Both the position numbers and the translations under genes were made by a program. This document shows positions 56,645-62,035 of a stretch of DNA of 62,035 nt, piece after piece. A model generated the notes under the pieces. That model had not been told where the DNA came from and did not search any database. It saw nothing but the letters and a program-made list of their open reading frames with translations. The DNA lies in the IMG/VR virus record IMGVR_UViG_3300032462_000004, positions 1 to 62,035 of that record. One strand, written 5' to 3'. Position 1 is the stretch's first letter. Each line of letters opens with the position of its first letter. The stretch is from a virus.

Positions 56645-57094
56645 CTATTTTACTCTTTTGAAGAACGAAATCTTATCACGCAAATCGTTAGCATGTACTT
56701 CGGCCATTTGAAATTTATCTTCCAGAATACATAGTCTTTCCATATCTTTCTTTACTTTTACTTTCCTCATACAATTTAAGTAATATGTCATGTCAGTATG
56801 ATACTTAAAAAATGAAGATTCGAGCGAAAGAACTGTCTTTAATTCTTTTCTCTGCCCTTTGGAATATTTCTGGGCAACTATAACAGCTACATCAAAGACA
56901 CAGATGTCCTTGTATATGACATCCTTACTAGAATTTAGTATGTTATAGAATCCATGTCCACTTTTCTGGACATATGCTGCATCAACTTTAATTAGTTTCT
57001 CTGGAATAGGTAAAATAGTGCCGCGCCGAATAGCGACCAGAGCAACTTTATCTGTTGCCCTGTCTATTCTGTCAAGCATGTCACTTCTGTTCAT
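56645..57094 (-). CDS. Unknown protein, 149 aa
   Basis: Helical basic protein (MLDRIDRATDKVALVAIRRG start; long C-terminal helix RKVKVKKDMERLCILEDKF). No motif. Its start shares a base with the stop of the 258-residue gene. Confidence 0.68.
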   Translation of the reverse strand: MNRSDMLDRIDRATDKVALVAIRRGTILPIPEKLIKVDAAYVQKSGHGFYNILNSSKDVIYKDICVFDVAVIVAQKYSKGQRKELKTVLSLESSFFKYHTDMTYYLNCMRKVKVKKDMERLCILEDKFQMAEVHANDLRDKISFFKRVK

Positions 57095-57870
57095 TATTTT
57101 TTCTTACGACCGTTATTGATTCTTGAGGCTGTCTTTTTTCCGTTAGCTGCTAATGTTGCAGATAATTCGCCACTTGCTTGTTGCGGCTTAGTATCCCCGA
57201 TTATGGTCTTTACAGGAGCGGTCCTGTAATACTCTTTTTTCTGTTCTGTGGTGCCGGATCTTTTCTGCATTCCACCCAATGCAGTTGGAGCAATAGCTAT
57301 GCCCCCGGCGCCAGTTGCACCTGCGCTTGAATTTTCTCTAATTCCTGCTAATTCCCGCAATCTGGAAATGTGTTTAGCCTCTTCTGTTGGCTGGGCAGTT
57401 CCCATAGCTGCATCTTGGAATGGTTCCAAAGCGTCCATGTTAATCCATTCATCCTGATTCGTTGTTGGATTCCTAACTTTGACTCCATTGGCCGACTGGT
57501 CCACCTGTGATACTTGTCCCGGGACTGCGATTCCGTCTTGTCCCTTCATACCGACTGTCATTCCCATCTGTACTGGTGCGCCTTTTCCTGGCCATAGGGA
57601 TTTTATGCCGGACAAATCCGAGGTCGAGGAAGTTCCTGTTGTTGATGTAGGCCCTATTGTTTGACCCGACGGTGGAACAATTGGTGCTTCGGATAATGCT
57701 CGATATTCTAAGAATGACATCTTTGAAAGCTCTTCCCGTGCTTCCGATAGGCCTATATTTCTGTCTTTAACTAGCTTCTGGATGGTGTCTCCATAAATTA
57801 AGTCACCGATAATTTTATCATTTTGTATCATACCGATTGCATCCTTGAAAATACTGTATTTTTTGCCCAT
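57094..57870 (-). CDS. Unknown virion-like protein, 258 aa
   Basis: Charged N-terminal helices, then a Ser/Thr/Gly/Pro linker and a KOW/SH3-like stretch (VGMKGQDGIAVPGQVSQVDQ, about 104-123). HISRLRELAGI near 163 is a short helix often seen in structural proteins of large phages. The C-terminus is basic (RINNGRKKK). Overlaps the upstream gene by 43 bases, a long overlap. Confidence 0.68.
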   Translation of the reverse strand: MGKKYSIFKDAIGMIQNDKIIGDLIYGDTIQKLVKDRNIGLSEAREELSKMSFLEYRALSEAPIVPPSGQTIGPTSTTGTSSTSDLSGIKSLWPGKGAPVQMGMTVGMKGQDGIAVPGQVSQVDQSANGVKVRNPTTNQDEWINMDALEPFQDAAMGTAQPTEEAKHISRLRELAGIRENSSAGATGAGGIAIAPTALGGMQKRSGTTEQKKEYYRTAPVKTIIGDTKPQQASGELSATLAANGKKTASRINNGRKKK

Positions 57871-58328
57871 CCTGTCGGACTTCCCGAAACAGTTGTTACT
57901 CTAACTCCACTCGGAATAATTACCCCATTTAGGTCATCGACTAATAATCCTACCGGACCGGGTGTCCCATATGGTGTAAAATTAAAGAATTGAACACCCC
58001 TCTCTACTGCAAATTTCCATACAAACCCTTCTCCAGAAAGTTCTTGTGTCAGATCTGCTAATTCTATAACTGCATACGGATCAGATAATACTACTGGCAT
58101 TGCTCGTAAGCCTATACTCATTAATAATACTTCGAAGTTTTTCTGACTTTCGTCTAATGGATTCCCTGTTACTTGTATGTTCATTAATCTAATTATTTCT
58201 TGTGAGGCAGGTGGATTAGGATTAGGATCTGTGAAAGCTCCCGGCGACGATGCATAGCAAACATAGTATTGTAGGTCTGCTGTTAAATTCTGCATCGACG
58301 ACGCTGCGCCGTGAATTTGTTTAGTCAT
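57828..58328 (-). CDS. Virion-like protein, 166 aa
   Basis: Beta-rich with Pro and Asn (FTDPNPNPPASQEIIRLM) and a Gly/Pro loop region (FNFTPYGTPGPVGLLVDD). A variant late box GGTAAATA lies at 58346-58353, 17 bases upstream. Likely a head-decoration or tail component; no specific family. Confidence 0.65.
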   Translation of the reverse strand: MTKQIHGAASSMQNLTADLQYYVCYASSPGAFTDPNPNPPASQEIIRLMNIQVTGNPLDESQKNFEVLLMSIGLRAMPVVLSDPYAVIELADLTQELSGEGFVWKFAVERGVQFFNFTPYGTPGPVGLLVDDLNGVIIPSGVRVTTVSGSPTGWAKNTVFSRMQSV

Positions 58329-58362
58329 TCTTAATCCTTATCCTCTATTTACCAGGGTTTTA

Positions 58363-58569
58363 TTAGTTCACTGAACCAATTTGAAGTTCCCAGTCATTGT
58401 TATCACTAACAATGAAAATACATTGTTCGGTTACATCAAGTTCTATGGAATCAGTTGAGCCGAGGTCAGTGTTAATTTCATCGGCAAGCATCCCGACATC
58501 TACATAGTGTGCAAGTGAGCCTGTTAGGACCTGTTCATCGAACACACCACCGGTTGTACGAATAGGCAT
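58363..58569 (-). CDS. Small virion-like protein, 68 aa
   Basis: Starts MPIRTTGGVFDEQVLTGSLAH; the 191-residue product upstream starts MALRVNGGIISNQTLTGGM. The shared M-x-x-R-x-x-G-G...Q-x-L-T-G head suggests related structural proteins that differ in their outer parts. Own late box. Confidence 0.7.
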   Translation of the reverse strand: MPIRTTGGVFDEQVLTGSLAHYVDVGMLADEINTDLGSTDSIELDVTEQCIFIVSDNNDWELQIGSVN

Positions 58570-58594
58570 ATTATTGTTCCTCGAATATTTCTTA

Positions 58595-58602
58595 TATTTA
58601 TC
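58595..58602 (-). promoter_or_regulatory. Late promoter box GATAAATA
   Basis: 26 bases before ATG 58569. Confidence 0.65.
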
Positions 58603-58631
58603 AAGAAACGAAGAACACTATGCCAAAAGAA

Positions 58632-58649
58632 AAGCGACCGAAGTCGCTT
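58632..58649 (-). terminator. Rho-independent terminator
   Basis: AAGCGAC-CGAA-GTCGCTT hairpin after the 58669-59244 gene, with a short T-rich tract on the minus strand. The CGAA loop is UUCG in the transcript. Confidence 0.8.
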
Positions 58650-58668
58650 GTCTCTTTTCCTGTAATTA

Positions 58669-59244
58669 TTACGCTAAATTGTAATATGTAGTTGTTCCCA
58701 ATGAGAACGAAACTTCTTCCACTGTGACACCGCCGAATACTACTACTGTAGAAACGGGAGGCTGAGTCGGGTCATCTGGTGCGCCTGCAGTAATATATAC
58801 TGTTGCATTCGGTAATGCCTGAATTGCTGCCTGCATCTCCGTTTCTGCGCCTGTTGGTGTATCTGGCAATTGCTTTTCATCTGCGTCTGCAGGAGGTGCA
58901 TCGTATGCAGGATCATCTGATCCCCACCCGAGTGCTGATGCCGAAAGTGCAATGTGCAATTCTGTTGTATCGCCATACGAAGCTGGCAATAAGCCGATAA
59001 TAATAATACCTGCTTTCTTGCTAACTTCGCGCAATACAATGTCTGCTGCGCTATTTGGCACAGGGCGATTATTCCCTACTACAAAATAACTAGTGACTGG
59101 AGTTGCTCCCCCGGTCGTGAAAACTGGCAAGTTAACCGACCCATCCGAAACTGCCCATTCAAATGGACCCGTAATTTTAAAAAACCTCATTCCGCCTGTC
59201 AGCGTTTGATTGCTGATAATTCCACCGTTTACTCGAAGTGCCAT
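58669..59244 (-). CDS. Virion-like protein, 191 aa
   Basis: Head MALRVNGGIISNQTLTGGM as in the 68-residue product downstream, then beta-rich regions and an Asp/Pro-rich loop (DDPAYDAPPADADEKQLP). Single-gene transcript with its own late box and terminator, as for an abundant virion component. Confidence 0.72.
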   Translation of the reverse strand: MALRVNGGIISNQTLTGGMRFFKITGPFEWAVSDGSVNLPVFTTGGATPVTSYFVVGNNRPVPNSAADIVLREVSKKAGIIIIGLLPASYGDTTELHIALSASALGWGSDDPAYDAPPADADEKQLPDTPTGAETEMQAAIQALPNATVYITAGAPDDPTQPPVSTVVVFGGVTVEEVSFSLGTTTYYNLA

Positions 59245-59271
59245 GTCTGTAATCTCCTACAATATTGCATT

Positions 59272-59279
59272 TATTTATC
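59272..59279 (-). promoter_or_regulatory. Late promoter box GATAAATA
   Basis: 28 bases before ATG 59244, with GTAGGAG as ribosome site between. Confidence 0.65.
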
Positions 59280-59302
59280 AATAAACATAAATTTTAGTCA
59301 AC

Positions 59303-59327
59303 AAAAAAGCACCCGAAGGTGCTTTTC
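59303..59327 (-). terminator. Terminator after the Ala-rich virion gene
   Basis: GCACC-CGAA-GGTGC stem (59309-59322) flanked by an A run on one side and T run on the other; bidirectional, with six T in the minus-strand transcript. Confidence 0.85.
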
Positions 59328-59353
59328 TGAAGTTCCAACTAACTCTGTTCGAA

Positions 59354-59941
59354 TTAGTAAGGAAGACCGACTGGGTAGTAGCCTGGTGTACCAGTTGGGC
59401 TGTTTGTAGGTGTAGCACCTGAAGTAGCTCCTGGGCCAAAGTCCAAGTCACCTGCTGCAAATGTAGCTACTGGCATTGTACCGTTAAATGCTGCAAATTC
59501 CATGTTAAATGTAACTGCACCAGCTGCAACGCTAACTAGAGCGCCAACTGTATCCGTAGGTGCTGCACCAGCTGTTGTTACAACTGCTTGAGCATTAACT
59601 ACTGGAAGTGCTGCTGCGATAAGACCGGCTGTATCAGAGAACCAACCTTCTGCATGGCCTAGCATAACGTCAACACTGAATGCTGATGCATCGTAACGGC
59701 TGATTGCTAATACTGTGGACTTTGTTTGCAATGTCTTAAGTGCTTGAACCATTGCGCTTTCTACAACTGCGAAAGTTGCATCAGCTACAGTGCCATCACC
59801 AGCTGCCGTTGCTGTACCCAAAACACGAAGATCGGCTGTTAAAAGAGCTGAGATGTCTGTATTGAAGGTTAACTTAACAAATGTTACTTGCTTCTCTACC
59901 CAAATGCCTGCATATGCGGCACCATTTACTTTTGTCGTCAT
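59354..59941 (-). CDS. Ala/Thr/Gly-rich structural protein, 195 aa
   Basis: Head MTTKVNGAAYAGIWVEKQVTF, a body very rich in Ala, Val, Thr and Gly (ALPVVNAQAVVTTAGAAPTD) and a Gly/Pro tail GTPGYYPVGLPY. Single-gene transcript with late box, 5' hairpin, AAGGAG ribosome site and strong terminator: the layout of a highly expressed virion protein such as a decoration or fibre subunit. Confidence 0.75.
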   Translation of the reverse strand: MTTKVNGAAYAGIWVEKQVTFVKLTFNTDISALLTADLRVLGTATAAGDGTVADATFAVVESAMVQALKTLQTKSTVLAISRYDASAFSVDVMLGHAEGWFSDTAGLIAAALPVVNAQAVVTTAGAAPTDTVGALVSVAAGAVTFNMEFAAFNGTMPVATFAAGDLDFGPGATSGATPTNSPTGTPGYYPVGLPY

Positions 59942-59964
59942 TTTGAAAACTCCTTAAATTTGTG

Positions 59965-59979
59965 ATAGGTTAATCCTAT
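59965..59979 (-). promoter_or_regulatory. 5'-leader hairpin
   Basis: ATAGG/CCTAT (59965-59969, 59975-59979) with 5-base loop close to the predicted 5' end of the late transcript of the Ala-rich protein. Confidence 0.45.
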
Positions 59980-59987
59980 TCATAAAC

Positions 59988-60866
59988 TTATTTATCATTT
60001 TCGGAAATATACTTGGCTATTTCGGGTGGATATATGAACATTTTAGCATCATCTCGCATAGATAAGTCATATACAATCTGCTTCCATACCTTTTCTTGAG
60101 TATTCTTATCATAATTACGCTTAACAGCATTCATTAGTGTTTCGACACTGTCTAAATCAAACAATGTGTTACTTTCAGGAAATAATGTACCAATAACTGC
60201 GTGGAAATCAAATACAGGCGTAGTTAATTGCGTATCTTTCTGTTTTTTATGAACTTTTCCCGAAGATTCGTTAAAAGTCGATACTCTTTCGACCTGAACA
60301 AACCCTTTTGGGCCAAATTTCCACCTAATCTGGGATACAGGGCGCCCAAAAGTATCCAATTTATCTGAAACTTCGGTTGCCAATGCGGTACAAATTGCAG
60401 ATATTAATATATTTCTGTGAAATCCTTTATACTCTGACTCGGCGCCGGCACTAAAATGGAATATCTTTTCCCATTTTACATCGCCAAATATAAAATCAAC
60501 TTGAACAAACCCTGTTCGTGGTTTTCTCTCTTGTAGTTCTTCCTTGTAATTTACAATGGGATACTTAAGATGAATCATTGTTCCTGTTCGGCGAGTGTCA
60601 TTTTCGTTATATATTAAATCCAAGTGCTTCTTGAATGCTACAGGACCATGGCCCCACTCGTAGTCACCTAGAACTAAATCTAAGTCACCCGAATATTCTT
60701 TCTTACCAGTAGAACCTATAGCGAAATCATTCAAATCGATATGAAATCCTAGATCATCTGATAATTTATCTAACGTTGGCTTTACTTCCGATTTGTGAAT
60801 GGTTCCGCAATCCGGTATAGCACCACCACCTTCATTTTCGGGTATTGTTCTGTATTTTAGTTCCAT
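59988..60866 (-). CDS. Nucleotidyltransferase-fold protein, 292 aa
   Basis: FAIGSTGKKEYSGDLDLVLG (about 48-67) is the G-S...D-x-D signature of the pol-beta/CCA nucleotidyltransferase superfamily; a third acidic residue could be in VDFIFGD near 128. Size and lack of other domains fit a minimal phage nucleotidyltransferase. One base separates it from the ligase-like gene, suggesting joint action in nucleic-acid end repair. Substrate unknown. Confidence 0.8.
   Translation of the reverse strand: MELKYRTIPENEGGGAIPDCGTIHKSEVKPTLDKLSDDLGFHIDLNDFAIGSTGKKEYSGDLDLVLGDYEWGHGPVAFKKHLDLIYNENDTRRTGTMIHLKYPIVNYKEELQERKPRTGFVQVDFIFGDVKWEKIFHFSAGAESEYKGFHRNILISAICTALATEVSDKLDTFGRPVSQIRWKFGPKGFVQVERVSTFNESSGKVHKKQKDTQLTTPVFDFHAVIGTLFPESNTLFDLDSVETLMNAVKRNYDKNTQEKVWKQIVYDLSMRDDAKMFIYPPEIAKYISENDK
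59989..59996 (-). promoter_or_regulatory. Late promoter box GATAAATA
   Basis: 48 bases before ATG 59941 and inside the last codons of the nucleotidyltransferase gene. Confidence 0.65.
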
Positions 60867-60867
60867 T

Positions 60868-62035
60868 TTAGCTTTCTATTAAATATTTTCCTGCAACAGT
60901 CTCTAGCAAATCGGACGGAACAGTCGATTTCTCAATTTTGTATTTTGTGTCATTTATCCTAATAAATGTCTCTGCAAATGTCTCCAGAGTACGCCTTCTT
61001 ATTTCGCCTGTATCGGTGTGATCTTTATATGATGCTAATAATCCAGATAACTCATAAGATGCTTCGTCTGCCAAATGAAATAGATATGATTTTATGGATT
61101 CAAATTCCATATATTCATTTATACTGCTAATAATATCTTTTATCGGTATATTTAATCTTTTCAAATATGGTCTAGCTTGTATAGTACCTAATTCTGGGTG
61201 GCCTAATGCAAATGCTAATCCTACGTCCAGTTTACCCATGATACTTGCAGGATTCTGGGCACTCATCGATCTTTCATTTATACTGTTACGTGTTTTCCAT
61301 GCACGCTGTCTCATTACCCCAAAGACATTTTTATCTACTAGTTTCAGCATATTTCCGGTGGTTTTATGCCTGAAGACAACACCTTCTATCCACCCACCTT
61401 CTTCGCATATTGGTCCAAATGCACTTGGACGATTATGGACAATGTATTGCAATAATATTTCTTTTATTACCAGTTTCATGTCCATAACTTGCTGCCGTAG
61501 TATTTCACGCTCGTTTGTTATGTCTAACTTTTCTGTTGACCAATCTGAATGACTGATAAACTCGGGACACTTATTCATCTTCAACGAATATATGTCCAAC
61601 CGTGATACACCATCATACATTGTCCCTGCATGTAGAAAATATTCTAACTTATCTAACAAATGCCTAACCTTTGTATAGATTTCGTTTGACAATGTTATTA
61701 CCGGGGATCTTTTAAACTTCCAATCATGCATTTCTGTACGTATAGACATTGTAATACCGTCGTCAGTATACGGAACATCTAACACTGTGGATATGTACTT
61801 GTCTGCTAAAGAATTTTGCAACTTGTTTATGTCTACTAATCCAGCTGTTGACCTTAAAAAGATCAAGTAATTCGTGTCGGGTGAATAAGGTACCACGTTT
61901 GGTAATTCTCCAAATAAAACTTCACATTCTATTTGGTCACCTACACTTAGTCCAATCTCTTTTAACGTCGGAAGAATAGATTCTAATAACAGATGTACTG
62001 ATCTTCTGTAAGTTGTAGAAAATTGGATGTCGTAT
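60868..62035 (-). CDS. RNA/DNA-ligase-like protein, C-terminal 388 aa (cut by window edge)
   Basis: The frame is open from the window edge to TAG/stop at 60868; a GTG at 61896 exists but the coding clearly continues upstream (DIQFSTTYRRSVHLLLES, GDQIECEVLFGELPNVVPYS). Motif IV-like EGVVFRHK and motif V-like MLKLVDK near visible residue 215 resemble covalent nucleotidyltransferase ligases. The motif I lysine would lie beyond the window. The long C-terminal helical part is of unknown role. Adjacent to the nucleotidyltransferase gene. Confidence 0.72.
   Translation of the reverse strand, partial: YDIQFSTTYRRSVHLLLESILPTLKEIGLSVGDQIECEVLFGELPNVVPYSPDTNYLIFLRSTAGLVDINKLQNSLADKYISTVLDVPYTDDGITMSIRTEMHDWKFKRSPVITLSNEIYTKVRHLLDKLEYFLHAGTMYDGVSRLDIYSLKMNKCPEFISHSDWSTEKLDITNEREILRQQVMDMKLVIKEILLQYIVHNRPSAFGPICEEGGWIEGVVFRHKTTGNMLKLVDKNVFGVMRQRAWKTRNSINERSMSAQNPASIMGKLDVGLAFALGHPELGTIQARPYLKRLNIPIKDIISSINEYMEFESIKSYLFHLADEASYELSGLLASYKDHTDTGEIRRRTLETFAETFIRINDTKYKIEKSTVPSDLLETVAGKYLIES

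Overview
The window is part of the genome of a large, AT-rich tailed bacteriophage of the T4 superfamily type. The support is a T4 gp44-like clamp loader, T4-like ATP-dependent DNA ligase, thymidylate synthase, dCMP deaminase, KVP40-like NAD salvage genes (nadV/natV), tail-fibre-like and other virion-like proteins, late promoters close to the T4 consensus (GATAAATA/TATAAATA), and many selfish homing genes. About 80 genes are packed with overlaps of a few bases. Almost all lie on the minus strand; six or so isolated genes lie on the plus strand (481, 1411, 7345, 21779, 27846, 38537), each behind its own late-type promoter. No integrase, rRNA, CRISPR array or host chromosomal gene is visible. 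The ends of the window are internal: genes at 1 and 62035 are cut.

Layout. 1-1.2 kb: tail-fibre start and a virion-like plus-strand gene. 1.2-7.2 kb: minus-strand operon of two conserved unknowns, infA (IF-1), dnaJ and clpA, whose 3' end has been replaced by an HNH homing element. 7.3-9.1 kb: phoH with a class 3 intein in its P-loop. 9.2-14 kb: HAD phosphatase, clamp loader, GroES-like protein, a histone H1-like protein and an orphan Pol III alpha fragment. 14-19.6 kb: small accessory genes, dCMP deaminase, a homing-endonuclease-like gene and MazG. 19.6-24.4 kb: lipase-like hydrolase, two clpP genes, exonuclease, broken GIY-YIG gene. 24.4-31.4 kb: virion-like acidic proteins, DNA ligase, homing gene, a disrupted tRNA-Lys-like gene, clpS, GIY-YIG gene. 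31.5-38.5 kb: hsp20, bS21, clpX, a membrane protein, queD, folE, thymidylate synthase, SleB-like wall hydrolase. 38.5-47.5 kb: a large plus-strand protein, a saccharopine-dehydrogenase-like gene, the NAD salvage operon, KTSC protein and phosphoesterase. 47.5-62 kb: virion-like genes, class II ribonucleotide reductase, PD-(D/E)XK nuclease, and a nucleotidyltransferase plus RNA/DNA-ligase-like pair.

How the genes fit together. The most striking feature is a near-complete Clp proteolysis set spread over several operons: ClpA and ClpX unfoldases that both keep the IGF loop used to dock ClpP, the N-degron adaptor ClpS, one canonical ClpP and one divergent ClpP, beside DnaJ, Hsp20 and GroES-like chaperones. 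Translation-initiation takeover is suggested by IF-1 and bS21. Nucleotide supply is served by RNR, thymidylate synthase, dCMP deaminase and MazG; NAD is rebuilt from nicotinamide by NadV and NatV; FolE and QueD are the first steps toward 7-deazaguanines.

Two promoter classes are readable: sigma70-type TTGACA-N16-18-TATAAT promoters, mostly before metabolism/replication genes, and late GATAAATA boxes before virion-like genes, several of them almost touching the start codon. At least seven selfish elements (HNH, HNH remnant, one broken and two intact GIY-YIG-type genes, a zinc-finger nuclease-like gene, an intein) have colonised the window.
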